A stretch of DNA of 64,000 nucleotides from Marinifilum sp. D714 (GCF_030851345.1 NZ_JALPNU010000001.1:372001-436000); one strand, 5' to 3'. Shown: positions 26,151 to 35,189, counted from the first letter of the stretch. Notes: generated by a model from the letters alone, not told the origin. Numbers and translations are program-made.

Positions 26151-28247
26151 ATGAATGTTTATTTTGACTTTCTGATAAAAGCATCGGTCAGCATAGGCAT
26201 CATGTATGTTCTGTACTGGTTGTTGTTACGCAATTTAACCCACTTTAAGGCCAATCGATATTTTCTACTGGCAAGTGTGGTTCTGGCCATAATCTGTGCA
26301 GCATTTCCCCTTAAGTATGAAGTGTTAATGCAAGCTCCAGCAGTAATGCAAAGCTCTGAATATGCGGATCAGTTTCAGCGTGATGTTGCAAACACCATCG
26401 TTCAGCAGCCTGAAGATTCCTCAATCAGTATTTGGGGAATTCTATTGGCAGTATACAGTATAGGTTTTGCCTTGGTTCTTCTTCGATTGCTGATTCAATC
26501 GTGGAAACCCATACAGATTATTTTTAGAACTACTCCTAAGAAAATAGACGATTACCTGTTGCATGAGAATACGGTTTACAAAATGCCATTCTCATTCTTT
26601 AACAGGATTTTAATTCATCCCGAATATTTTAAACAAAACGAGATAAATGACATTTTAACTCATGAAAAAGTGCACATTCAAGAGCGTCATTGGATCGATT
26701 TGTTCATTATAGAGCTGTTAACAGTGTTTTTTTGGTTCAACCCATTTATTTGGCTGTTTGAACGTGCTATTAAACAAAACCATGAATACCTGGCCGACAA
26801 AGGTGTATTATCCCGGGGCCAATCACCAGTCAGGTATCAGGCTTTATTAATTAACCAGCTAATGGGCACAAAAGTTATTGGCATGGCCAATCATCTGAAT
26901 TTTGCCCTCGGCCCAACCCGATTTAAAATGATGACGAAAGAAAAATGTTCGAAGCGAAAATTGTACCGAATGATTTGGCTTCTGCCGGTATTGGCATTAT
27001 TGATGTACTCGTTTGCTCAGCCTGAATACAAGGTGCAAGCACAGGGACAAAAAAAGAATGAAACCAAAACGGTTATTGTTCCTGACAACAAAGAATTGGA
27101 ACACAATTTAACTGATGGTACTATAGTTACAATTCCAGGAGGAACAACTCTTACTTATCCTGTGAAATCTAAAAAGAACAAAGGAGAGGTAAAAAAGAAT
27201 GATGAAACAAAATTTGATGTTAGTGATTCTAAGGTTCCTTTTAAGGTGAAAAACAAGAAAGGAAATATCAATACACTTTCTAATGTTGAAAAGCCTAAAA
27301 CAAGCAAAAAAGTTCCTGCTAGAATTAAAGGTACAGTAAAGGATGAGAATGGAAATCCTATTCAGGGTGCCTCCATTATACTAAAAGGAAGTACAATGGG
27401 AACCATTACTGATGCAGATGGTAAATATGAATTTGAAAAGCCAGTAGGTGAAAATGGAGGTTTAATTGCCATACATCCTGGGTATGAACAAAAATCCAAC
27501 TCCTTATCTCATGAATCAGGTTCTGATTATTTAAAGCATGATTTTATCATGGAAGCTGTTGATTCTGATGATAAAAAAGACCAGCAAAAAGCAATTAAAG
27601 TTTCTGGTACCGTAAAAGATGTGAATGGAAATCCTATGCCGGGAACTTCTGTGGTATTAAAAGGTAGTACTTTAGGAACGGTTGCTGACAGACAAGGAAA
27701 GTATGAAATTGAAATACCTGCAGGATCTAAAGTTGCATTTGTAGCTTCTTTTGTTGGTTACCAAACGCATGCCACCAAAGGTTCTCTTCCTGAAACCAAT
27801 AAGCCTATGGAGGTGAATTTCACCATGAAACGAGAAGTGATTGGCATTTCAGCTAATGATCTTAAAAAGGCTGGAGACGTTCCTCCGCCACCGCCACCAC
27901 CAGCTCCTGAAACTCCAAAAGATTCTGACGAACTTGTATTTTATATTGTAGAGGAAATGCCACAATATCCACAGGGATTTTATGGACTGGCACAACATGT
28001 AAAAAAACAATCTGCGAATATCAAGGAGAGTTTCTTCTTCGAAGGTAAAACGTTAAAAGGAAATGCTACTGTTGGTTTTACTGTAAACCCTAAAGGAGAA
28101 GTAAACAATATTCAAATCCTTAAAAAATCGAATGAGGTAGCAGCCGAAGCTGCAAAAATTATTGCTTCGAAAATGGAGGCTTGGAAACCTGGTTCTCAAC
28201 GTGGTAAAAAAGTCGCTGTTGATTTTGCAATGGAACTAGAGTTCTAA
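26151..28247 (+). CDS. BlaR1-type M56 metallopeptidase with carboxypeptidase-like repeats and TonB C-terminal domain
   Basis: Encodes 698 residues. Membrane segments at about 10-27, 38-55, 95-115, 185-205 and 275-290 enclose the M56 zinc peptidase with HEKVH at 171-175 and the distal EYLADKGVL. The outside part has two carboxypeptidase-D-regulatory-like domains (KGTVKDENGNPIQGASIILKG and SGTVKDVNGNPMPGTSVVLKG), a PPPPPPPAPE stretch and a TonB-C domain (GNATVGFTVNPKGEVNNIQIL). No penicillin-binding sensor domain is present, so beta-lactam sensing as in BlaR1 is not supported. It probably cleaves or releases the BlaI repressor encoded just before it. Signal sensed: unknown. Confidence 0.88.
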   Translation: MNVYFDFLIKASVSIGIMYVLYWLLLRNLTHFKANRYFLLASVVLAIICAAFPLKYEVLMQAPAVMQSSEYADQFQRDVANTIVQQPEDSSISIWGILLAVYSIGFALVLLRLLIQSWKPIQIIFRTTPKKIDDYLLHENTVYKMPFSFFNRILIHPEYFKQNEINDILTHEKVHIQERHWIDLFIIELLTVFFWFNPFIWLFERAIKQNHEYLADKGVLSRGQSPVRYQALLINQLMGTKVIGMANHLNFALGPTRFKMMTKEKCSKRKLYRMIWLLPVLALLMYSFAQPEYKVQAQGQKKNETKTVIVPDNKELEHNLTDGTIVTIPGGTTLTYPVKSKKNKGEVKKNDETKFDVSDSKVPFKVKNKKGNINTLSNVEKPKTSKKVPARIKGTVKDENGNPIQGASIILKGSTMGTITDADGKYEFEKPVGENGGLIAIHPGYEQKSNSLSHESGSDYLKHDFIMEAVDSDDKKDQQKAIKVSGTVKDVNGNPMPGTSVVLKGSTLGTVADRQGKYEIEIPAGSKVAFVASFVGYQTHATKGSLPETNKPMEVNFTMKREVIGISANDLKKAGDVPPPPPPPAPETPKDSDELVFYIVEEMPQYPQGFYGLAQHVKKQSANIKESFFFEGKTLKGNATVGFTVNPKGEVNNIQILKKSNEVAAEAAKIIASKMEAWKPGSQRGKKVAVDFAMELEF

Positions 28248-28273
28248 ACAAAAAAACATTTCGATATTATTCT

Positions 28274-28322
28274 AAAAAAGTGCTGTTCACACAGATCTTA
28301 TTGTGTATAACAGCACTTTTTG
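28274..28322. terminator. Terminator behind the M56 gene
   Basis: AAAAAAGTGCTGTT pairs with AACAGCACTTTTT; an inner CACA/TGTG pair extends the stem. T-run follows. Confidence 0.75.
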
Positions 28323-28487
28323 CATTGTACTATTTGGTATTATTCTGCCTTTAACCGGTTCTCTAATCTGAACTTTCAGCATTCCCAACTGAAACAATTT
28401 ATAAAAACTTGTCGATTTTTCCCTTTTGCCTAATTTATATCCTTAAAATCTCTTTCTATCTTTAGCTGATTCTTAAAAACAACAGAA

Positions 28488-29051
28488 ATGGGAAAAATAA
28501 GATGCGAGTGGGCAGGCAACGATCCACTATATTGCGACTATCACGATAATGAATGGGGCGTGCCGCTCCATGATGATCAAATGCTATTTGAATTCTTGAT
28601 TTTAGAAGGAGCTCAGGCGGGTTTAAGTTGGATTACTGTACTTCGAAAAAGAGAAAACTACCGCAAGGCTTTTGATAATTTCGATCCGAATATTGTGGCC
28701 AAATACGATCAAAAAAAGGTGGATGAACTACTGCAAAATGAAGGCATCATCCGAAATAAATTGAAAATTAATTCGGCCATAAAAAATGCCAAGGCTTTTC
28801 TTAAAGTTCAAAAAGAGTTTGGCAGTTTCGACAAGTACATTTGGAGTTTTACAGGTGGCAAAACCATTAAAAATGTATGGAAAAACTTGTCTGAAGTACC
28901 CGCACTTACCGATGAAGCTACTGCCATGAGTAAGGATTTAAAAAAGCGAGGTTTTAATTTTGTGGGGCCAACCATTTGCTATGCTTTTATGCAGGCAACT
29001 GGTATGGTTAACGATCATACAACCGATTGTTTTAGATACAATGCGAAATAA
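28488..29051 (+). CDS. tag: DNA-3-methyladenine glycosylase I
   Basis: Encodes 187 residues, the normal Tag length. The enzyme removes 3-methyladenine from alkylated DNA. Typical motifs: RCEWAGNDPLYCDYHDNEWGVPLHDD at the N terminus, with the zinc-binding Cys and His, LEGAQAGLSWITVLRKRENYRKAFDNFD, and NFVGPTICYAFMQATGMVNDHTTDCF at the C terminus, with the second zinc-binding pair. A TATCTTTA close upstream (near 28460) is one base from the promoter consensus. It stands between two facing BlaI/M56 modules but shows no operator of theirs. Confidence 0.95.
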   Translation: MGKIRCEWAGNDPLYCDYHDNEWGVPLHDDQMLFEFLILEGAQAGLSWITVLRKRENYRKAFDNFDPNIVAKYDQKKVDELLQNEGIIRNKLKINSAIKNAKAFLKVQKEFGSFDKYIWSFTGGKTIKNVWKNLSEVPALTDEATAMSKDLKKRGFNFVGPTICYAFMQATGMVNDHTTDCFRYNAK

Positions 29052-29183
29052 AAAAAGGATGTCCAAAAAGTAAGTGCCAAGCTTGTGGTATCATATTGAA
29101 ATATTTTATTCTCAAATCCAGAGACTCTTAATTACGCTAAGAATAACAATAATGTTCAACTTTTTGGACTCCCCCATATTTTT

Positions 29184-30749
29184 TTAGGATTTAAAAGTAA
29201 TAGGAACCGTATAGGAACAATGAACTGGCTTTCCTTTTTCTTTTCCCGGACTCCATATTGGCATACCTTTTACTAGTTCCAATGCAATTGCATCAACTTC
29301 TTTATTTCCGGATCCTCTTGTCATACGTACATTATCAATTTTGCCTTCTTTCGTTATAATAAAGGTCACGAAACACCTCTGTCCTGTAATGTATTTGGGG
29401 TCTAATTCACTAATTTTTTGCTTCAAATATATTTGAATATTTTCATGCCCACCTGGAAACTCCGGCATTTCCTCTACAATTACATAAACATGTTCTCCTT
29501 TGTACTTTTTAGGCGACTTGCGTTTCAAATTCGTTTCGCTAAACTTATTATCCTCCTTAGTCACATCACTTTCCTTATCAAGAGCTATTTTTAGAAAGTA
29601 ACCTTTTTCCGTTGTTTTTCCTTTCAATACAAAGTCTTTAACCGCTATATTCTTTGTTTGTAAAGCCACGAACGACACATTTATGCTTGCACTTTTTGCA
29701 GCACTAATTTCAAATTTACCATAACGATTCGCGACTGTACCATAAGTTGTTCCTTCAACAATTACAGTTGCACCAGGAATAGGTTTACCATCACTTGCAA
29801 GAACAACTCCTGTTATTTTCACTTTCTCCTGATTAGATACTTCTGTAACTACAGGAGAATCGGCATATACTTTCTCAATTTTTAAATTAAAGATTACTAC
29901 TGCTAAAATTACTGGTAGCATAACTAGTAACTTAAAGCGCCTATTTTTTGAACTTTTATCTTTTGACATCATAATCATTCTTTTTTTATTAATGGAATAA
30001 TTTAAGTTGTTGGCTAAACCAACCACTTCGGCTCCCATTAGTTGATTAATTAATAGTGCCTGATACTGTCCAATGCTAAAGCCGCGCGCTATAACTTCAT
30101 CATCAGCCAATAATTCATGCGTTTGTTTTATTGCGATTTGAAAAAGCCATACAAATGGATTAAACCAAAATATGATGCTTAGAATTTCCACCAAAAGCAG
30201 ATCGATCCAGTGCTTTTGAAGTGCATGAACTTTTTCATGTATAAATATATTTCTTAAGTCTTCATTTTCGAACTCTTCCCTGTTGATCACAACATATCCA
30301 AAGAAGCTAAATGCAGGTATTTTCTCATCAAGGAGTATTACTTTACAGTTGTCTTTCACTATAAACTCCTTTCCTTTAATCATGCTCCATATCTGCCAAA
30401 CCTTTATGCTGCTTCTCATCAACAACACCAAGGAAACCATTAAATAGAATCCCATTAAAATCTGAGGTATGCTGTAAAACGTTTTATTTTCGGACAAGGA
30501 CTCTGGCATTGATCCAGCTATCCATTCACCAACAGATAAGTCACTTGAAACATTTACCTGTGAAGTTTCAACAAGCACTGTATATGGTATTTTTACAAGA
30601 GGTAGAAAAGCTGCCAGAACAATACTCATCATTAGAAACCACCTGATTTCGGTAAAAAACCTTTCGTTTCTTAAAAACAGGAAATACAAGACGTAAAAAA
30701 CTGCCAGAATTCCTGAGGACTGCATTAAATAATGGAAGAATTCATTCAT
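29184..30749 (-). CDS. BlaR1-type M56 metallopeptidase with TonB C-terminal domain
   Basis: Encodes 521 residues, paralogous to the protein at 26151-28247. Membrane segments at about 10-27, 36-55, 92-112 and 185-205 surround the M56 domain, whose HEKVH also falls at 171-175, with ELLADDEVI downstream. A fifth segment is LLVMLPVILAVVIFNL near 270. Outside there is one carboxypeptidase-D-regulatory-like domain (TGVVLASDGKPIPGATVIVEG) and a TonB-C domain (CFVTFIITKEGKIDNVRMTRGSGNKEVDAIALELVKGMPIWSPG). It lacks the second regulatory domain and the polyproline of its paralogue. It begins two bases after the BlaI-type gene's stop, so the two are co-transcribed. Confidence 0.88.
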   Translation of the reverse strand: MNEFFHYLMQSSGILAVFYVLYFLFLRNERFFTEIRWFLMMSIVLAAFLPLVKIPYTVLVETSQVNVSSDLSVGEWIAGSMPESLSENKTFYSIPQILMGFYLMVSLVLLMRSSIKVWQIWSMIKGKEFIVKDNCKVILLDEKIPAFSFFGYVVINREEFENEDLRNIFIHEKVHALQKHWIDLLLVEILSIIFWFNPFVWLFQIAIKQTHELLADDEVIARGFSIGQYQALLINQLMGAEVVGLANNLNYSINKKRMIMMSKDKSSKNRRFKLLVMLPVILAVVIFNLKIEKVYADSPVVTEVSNQEKVKITGVVLASDGKPIPGATVIVEGTTYGTVANRYGKFEISAAKSASINVSFVALQTKNIAVKDFVLKGKTTEKGYFLKIALDKESDVTKEDNKFSETNLKRKSPKKYKGEHVYVIVEEMPEFPGGHENIQIYLKQKISELDPKYITGQRCFVTFIITKEGKIDNVRMTRGSGNKEVDAIALELVKGMPIWSPGKEKGKPVHCSYTVPITFKS

Positions 30750-30751
30750 AT

Positions 30752-31123
30752 CTATTTCTCCTTCTCAATTTGTTCTTTGGCTATCTTTATCATCTCTTCC
30801 AACTCCTGAATGCTTAGCTTATTATCCTTTGCAAAAAAAGATGCCATTCGAGAAAATGAGCCATTAAAATAATTTTTTACCAAAGCCCCAGCTTTAAAAC
30901 CTGAATAATCTTCTTTCGAAATTTTAACCGCAAACAAATGTGATTTTCCAGCTGGAATTTTATCAGCAAATCCCTTCTTTTCTAGTGCATTCATCACTGT
31001 TGCAACAGTTGTATATGCGGGCTTTGGATCTGGAAAGTTTGAAACCACCTCTCTTACATTGGCTTTTTTTAATTCCCATAATATCTGCATCACTTGTTCT
31101 TCAGCTTTGGTCAACTCCTTCAT
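30752..31123 (-). CDS. BlaI/MecI family transcriptional repressor
   Basis: Encodes 123 residues. LTKAEEQVMQILWELKKANVREVVSNFPDPKPAYTTVATVMNALEKKGFADK is the winged helix of the Penicillinase_R family, followed by a dimerisation helix after KNYFNGSFSRMASFFAKD. It is clearly paralogous to the repressor at 25760-26149. Three TACTA-N6-TAGTA sites and two TANNTTTG elements lie in the 90 bases upstream, so it should repress itself and possibly the divergent gene at 31279. It is followed directly by its M56 partner. Confidence 0.9.
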   Translation of the reverse strand: MKELTKAEEQVMQILWELKKANVREVVSNFPDPKPAYTTVATVMNALEKKGFADKIPAGKSHLFAVKISKEDYSGFKAGALVKNYFNGSFSRMASFFAKDNKLSIQELEEMIKIAKEQIEKEK

Positions 31124-31148
31124 CTTAACATTTACTTTTAGATTAATC

Positions 31149-31164
31149 TACTACAAACTTAGTA
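31149..31164. promoter_or_regulatory. BlaI-type operator
   Basis: TACTA-CAAACT-TAGTA; it covers a minus-strand promoter element TAAGTTTG (31154-31161) and shares two bases with the next operator. Confidence 0.6.
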
Positions 31165-31178
31165 CTAAATTTTTAGTA
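31163..31178. promoter_or_regulatory. BlaI-type operator
   Basis: TACTA-AATTTT-TAGTA, a perfect palindrome apart from the centre, with arms extendable to TACTAAA / TTTAGTA. Confidence 0.65.
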
Positions 31179-31180
31179 GA

Positions 31181-31188
31181 CAAATTTA
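31181..31188 (-). promoter_or_regulatory. Promoter element of the second BlaI-BlaR1 module
   Basis: TAAATTTG on the minus strand matches TANNTTTG, between two operators. A second match, TAAGTTTG, lies closer to the gene at 31154-31161; which one is used is not clear. Confidence 0.45.
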
Positions 31189-31190
31189 TA

Positions 31191-31206
31191 TACTAAAAAT
31201 TTAGTA
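31191..31206. promoter_or_regulatory. BlaI-type operator
   Basis: TACTA-AAAATT-TAGTA, same geometry as the other four sites in the window; the farthest from the repressor gene and nearest to the divergent gene at 31279. Confidence 0.65.
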
Positions 31207-31278
31207 GATAAATTTATTTTTAAACTGCAAGTATTGATAAATGCCAGCTATTTTGCTAACTATGCAAAAAAATTGAGC

Positions 31279-31728
31279 ATGGAAACTTTTGAATTATCTA
31301 AAGAATCATATACCCTTTGGGACCGAATTAGAAAAGAATTGTCGCTTTTGTTTTTACTTGTGGTTATACTTCTATTCTTTGTAGGATTTAAATTTGTTTA
31401 TTTCTCTGCTATAATTGTAATGTATTCACTCTTATTATTGCTTAAACGCAATAGAATTATTACATCCATATCTTTTGATGATCAAAATCAAGAGTTGCAC
31501 ATACAGTATTACTATTTCATTTTCGTCAGAGGAAAAGAAAAGATTCCCTACTCCAAACTAAATTATAAATTGAGCATGAAACGATTTGGTTTTGGTGCAG
31601 CAACTCAAACTTTGGAAATATTTAAAGGAAAGATTCTATCTGCGGAACTCAGAAAAGATGGAAAATGGAGTTGGCCAGAGGAAAAAACGAACACCATTTG
31701 TAATAAGCTATCAACCATTCATAAATAA
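31279..31728 (+). CDS. Small membrane protein, divergent from the BlaI gene
   Basis: Encodes 149 residues from the ATG at 31279; a TTG at 31234 is possible in the same frame but would sit close to the operators. Two neighbouring hydrophobic segments (about 18-55: LLFLLVVILLFFVGFKFVYFSAIIVMYSLLLLL in two spans) are followed by a cytoplasmic part with strands such as SISFDDQNQELHIQYYYF and SAELRKDGKWSWPEEKT, like small PH-like membrane proteins. No function is recognised. Its promoter region overlaps the BlaI operators, so it may belong to that regulon. Confidence 0.6.
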   Translation: METFELSKESYTLWDRIRKELSLLFLLVVILLFFVGFKFVYFSAIIVMYSLLLLLKRNRIITSISFDDQNQELHIQYYYFIFVRGKEKIPYSKLNYKLSMKRFGFGAATQTLEIFKGKILSAELRKDGKWSWPEEKTNTICNKLSTIHK

Positions 31729-31792
31729 ACTAGGAATAATTTCTTTTAAGGTATAATTCTTGATAGATCCTTCGAGAGAATCTCAATTTATT

Positions 31793-31800
31793 TATCTTTG
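31793..31800 (+). promoter_or_regulatory. Promoter element of the outer-membrane barrel gene
   Basis: TATCTTTG matches TANNTTTG. Transcription would begin near 31807, leaving a leader of roughly 27 bases before the ATT proposed as start codon. Confidence 0.5.
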
Positions 31801-31833
31801 AGAATAGTGTATAACCGTAGAAAATAAAATACT

Positions 31834-33783
31834 ATTCGAAGTTCAGCTACATATTGTTTATTAATAGTCATCCTATTGAGCTATTTTTATTCTGCAAATG
31901 CACAGCAGAACATTCCCAAAGACAGCCTTGTAAAACCCACTAAAAATATAGATTTACCCGATAGTACCATAATCATTTCACGCGATACTATCGTATTTTT
32001 AATGGATACAGTAAGCGAACGAAAAAAGGATTCTCATAAAAGCGGAAGCAAATTCTATCATGCAATACAACGAGGAGCTTATAAACGTAAATTTACCAAA
32101 GAGCTTTACAAATTATTTTTTGTAGCTCCCGATAAAATTTCTCCTACCGATACCATAAAAACAGAACGTAGTGAAACTGCCTTTGTTATTTACCAGGGGA
32201 AAACAATCAGAAATATTGAGGTAAGAGTTCTTGAGCCTTTCGGTTCTAGCCTGCACGATACTACGAAAGTTGCCAATAGCTGGATAGAAAGAGCAGGTAA
32301 CGACCTTCACCATACCAGTAGACGTGGACATTTAAAAAAAATGTTACATCTAAAAGAAGGAGATAAACTGGATGCTTATACACTTGCTGACAATGAAAGG
32401 TTGATTAGACAACTAAACTATATTAAAGATGCATTCTTTAGGGTTATACCTGTAAAAGGCTCAAATAAATTTGTGGATATACAACTATGGGTAAAAGATC
32501 AGTTTTCCTGGGGGATTGACGTGGATCTTGGTTCAAATTTATCTACTGAGTTCGAAATTTACAGCCGAAACCTATACGGCATTGGCCATGAATTCAGCAA
32601 TAAATTCCATTACGATAGTAATGAAGATCAAAAGTTTGGATATTCAGGGAGATACACAATTCGTAATATCAAAAGAAGTTTTATTGACGCCAGTTTAATC
32701 TACGAAAATACATATGAAAAATCAGTAATTGGAATTGATTTTGAACGAGATTTTGAAACCTACAACACCAAAAGAGCTGGTGGGTTGAGCTTATCTAAAA
32801 CCATGCGTTCAGACAAAATCATGGACGACGATCCGATTCGGAACGAAGTACCTCTGGATTTTAATTATGGGAATCTATGGTATGGAACTTCGATAAAACT
32901 AGACTCTAAAAATTTATTTGCCAGACGAAAGATGTACTTCACAGGAAGAATTGCCAGTAGAAAGTTTTTTGAAAGGCCGGAAACTGGTCCTGAACTAAAT
33001 CAATTTTTCCACAATAACATCCTGTACCTTGGCGGGATCAGTATTAGTCAAACACAATATTACAAAAGTAACCTGATCTATAATTTTGGTAGAACCGAGG
33101 ATATTCCTTATGGATTTTTAACGCAAATGAATTTTGGATACGAAGATCGAGAATACTCACACCGTTTATATTTGGGTTTTGATTTTCAGAAAGCAAGCTA
33201 TGTTAGTAAAACAAGAAGTTACCTTTTTAATCGCTTAGCTATTGGTGGATTTTTCAATTCAAAACGTTTTGAACAGGGAAGCTTAATCGCCCAATCGAAA
33301 TTCTTCAGTCGAATTCGAAAATTGGGAGCATTGAGATTCCGTAATTTTGGAGATTTAAAATACACCTTAGGTATCCGAAGATTTCCTGAAGAATTTATCA
33401 CGATTAATAACAAACACGGCATTCGTGGATTTAAAAGTAAAGAAGTCATCGGAAACCAAAAATTGAGCTTAAATTTGGAAAGCGTAGCTTTTACACCATA
33501 CATGCTAGGTGGTTTTAAATTTGCCTTCTATACATTTGGAGATCTTGGAGTTATTGGCAGTAATCAGAAACACATTTTTAAAGGTGATTATTACTACGGA
33601 TTAGGTTTTGGTGTGCGATTACACAATGAAAACCTTGTATTCAAAACCATACAGCTACGTTTGGCATTTTATCCAAAAGCTCCAAGCGATTTTCAGTCTA
33701 CGGCCTTCCGTTTATCAGGCGAAGAACGTCCTCGATTTAATGATTTTAAAGTCGGTCAGCCTGATGTTGTTCCATATGAATAG
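31834..33783 (+). CDS. BamA/TamA-like outer-membrane beta-barrel protein with unusual start
   Basis: About 649 residues. A POTRA-like region (FVIYQGKTIRNIEVRVLEPFG...LKEGDKLDAYTLADNERLIRQLNYIKDAFFRVIPV) is followed by about 400 residues of amphipathic strands and a surface-antigen/Omp85-like C terminus (YGLGFGVRLHNENLVFKTIQLRLAFYP). No ATG or GTG opens the frame. The only common start, TTG at 31876, would leave just SYFYSANAQQ, too short for export. In-frame codons back to 31834 encode RSSATYCLLIVILLS, which completes a good signal peptide, so ATT at 31834 may be the start, or there is a sequencing error. Function: probably export or insertion at the outer membrane; substrate unknown. Confidence 0.75.
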   Translation: MRSSATYCLLIVILLSYFYSANAQQNIPKDSLVKPTKNIDLPDSTIIISRDTIVFLMDTVSERKKDSHKSGSKFYHAIQRGAYKRKFTKELYKLFFVAPDKISPTDTIKTERSETAFVIYQGKTIRNIEVRVLEPFGSSLHDTTKVANSWIERAGNDLHHTSRRGHLKKMLHLKEGDKLDAYTLADNERLIRQLNYIKDAFFRVIPVKGSNKFVDIQLWVKDQFSWGIDVDLGSNLSTEFEIYSRNLYGIGHEFSNKFHYDSNEDQKFGYSGRYTIRNIKRSFIDASLIYENTYEKSVIGIDFERDFETYNTKRAGGLSLSKTMRSDKIMDDDPIRNEVPLDFNYGNLWYGTSIKLDSKNLFARRKMYFTGRIASRKFFERPETGPELNQFFHNNILYLGGISISQTQYYKSNLIYNFGRTEDIPYGFLTQMNFGYEDREYSHRLYLGFDFQKASYVSKTRSYLFNRLAIGGFFNSKRFEQGSLIAQSKFFSRIRKLGALRFRNFGDLKYTLGIRRFPEEFITINNKHGIRGFKSKEVIGNQKLSLNLESVAFTPYMLGGFKFAFYTFGDLGVIGSNQKHIFKGDYYYGLGFGVRLHNENLVFKTIQLRLAFYPKAPSDFQSTAFRLSGEERPRFNDFKVGQPDVVPYE

Positions 33784-33794
33784 ATTGTTCAAGC

Positions 33795-35126
33795 TTAAAT
33801 CCTACTTTCTTTCCAGTTGGCAAATCTTAAATACAACCAAGATCCAAAAGCCAAAAAGCCAGCATAAAAATACTCCGATACCCAAACGCCGGAAATAGAT
33901 AGTTGGAATACTTCAATCAGCAAATAAACCCCTCCCAGATAACATACCAGCACCACAATTTCAATGAGCATGGCATGAAAAGTATTGCCTGTTCCTGAAA
34001 CGCCCTGAAACAAGGTAATCGCGATAGGAAATAATAAAGCGGCACCAAAAATCACATACAAAACAGGTTTGGTTTCTAAAATCAAACCAGGTTCTTCTGT
34101 GTAAATCGATATTACCAATTCCGGACTGATTAAACTCATCCCAACCAAAGTCAAAACAGCTAAAAACGATAATTTTATGGTTCTGAAAATAACCGGCATT
34201 ACCTCCTTGGGTTCTCCTTCGCCTAACACTTGACTCACCAAGGTATTTGCAGCTGATGCAAATGCCCATACAGGAACCATAATCAGTACATATATACTTC
34301 TGATAATGTTGGAGATAGCCAATTCCCTCTCTCCCATTTTCTCAACCAATAAAAAGAATACAAACCAGCATGAAAGTGCCAGGAAATTTTGTATCATCAT
34401 TGGAAAAGATACTTTTAGCAATCGTGAATATAGTTCCCTATCCACCTTTGGAAAAGCAAACAGTTGGTATTTTTTTATTGGAGTTTTTCTAAAAGTATAA
34501 ACCAGAAAAAACACTAGCACACAAGCTTCTGCAATAACCGATGCCAATGCTGCTCCTTTAATACCCATTTCTGGAAAACCAAACTCGCCGAATATTAAAG
34601 CATAATCGAAAAAGATATTCACGATTGCCATAAAGGCGGTACTCCAGCTGATCACTTTGGTCTTGGCAATTCCAATATAAAATGCCCTGAACAACAAATT
34701 GATGCAGGCGAATAAAATCCCCCAAGCGCGCACAGAAATGTAATCGGTACTTGCTTGAAAAATGGCATCTGATTGAACGATCCCCTTCAGAATTGGAGGG
34801 GCTTGAATCTGCATAAACCCTAATAAAAGTATGGCCAGAATCAACAGAAAATACAAAGCATGATCAAAAGTTTTTCCTACTCTTTCATAGTTGCCTTCGC
34901 CGTACCTACGTGCAATAACAATTTGGGTACCCAAACCAAATCCCCAACCAAGCATCACCACGGCAAAATAGAAAATGGTAGCAATGGCTGCAGCTCCTAA
35001 TGCTACTTCACTTAGGTGTCCCAAAAAAGCAGTATCGGTTAAGGCAATGATATTCTGCGCCACAGAACCCAAAATAATGGGATAGGCAATCTTCCAAATG
35101 TTTCTATAATCAGTTTGTATTTTCAC
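33795..35126 (-). CDS. MATE family efflux transporter
   Basis: Encodes 443 residues with twelve predicted membrane segments, typical of the MATE family of Na+- or H+-driven exporters of drugs or metabolites. Family features: IAYPIILGSVAQNIIALTDTAFLGHLSEVALGAAAI at the N terminus, GWGFGLGTQIVIARRYGEGN after helix 2 and, in the second half, FASAANTLVSQVLGEGE, matching the internal two-fold repeat. It converges with the barrel gene, whose stop is 11 bases away, and lies upstream in transcription of nothing else. Substrate cannot be predicted. Confidence 0.93.
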   Translation of the reverse strand: MKIQTDYRNIWKIAYPIILGSVAQNIIALTDTAFLGHLSEVALGAAAIATIFYFAVVMLGWGFGLGTQIVIARRYGEGNYERVGKTFDHALYFLLILAILLLGFMQIQAPPILKGIVQSDAIFQASTDYISVRAWGILFACINLLFRAFYIGIAKTKVISWSTAFMAIVNIFFDYALIFGEFGFPEMGIKGAALASVIAEACVLVFFLVYTFRKTPIKKYQLFAFPKVDRELYSRLLKVSFPMMIQNFLALSCWFVFFLLVEKMGERELAISNIIRSIYVLIMVPVWAFASAANTLVSQVLGEGEPKEVMPVIFRTIKLSFLAVLTLVGMSLISPELVISIYTEEPGLILETKPVLYVIFGAALLFPIAITLFQGVSGTGNTFHAMLIEIVVLVCYLGGVYLLIEVFQLSISGVWVSEYFYAGFLAFGSWLYLRFANWKESRI

Positions 35127-35150
35127 GCTAAAACTCTATAAAATAAAAAA

Positions 35151-35175
35151 GCCGGCTTCTTAAATTGAAGCCGGC
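35151..35175 (-). terminator. Terminator of the DPP-IV-like gene
   Basis: GCCGGCTTC (35151-35159) pairs with GAAGCCGGC (35167-35175); T-run on the minus strand. Confidence 0.8.
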
Positions 35176-35189
35176 GAAAATTAGTTCTT

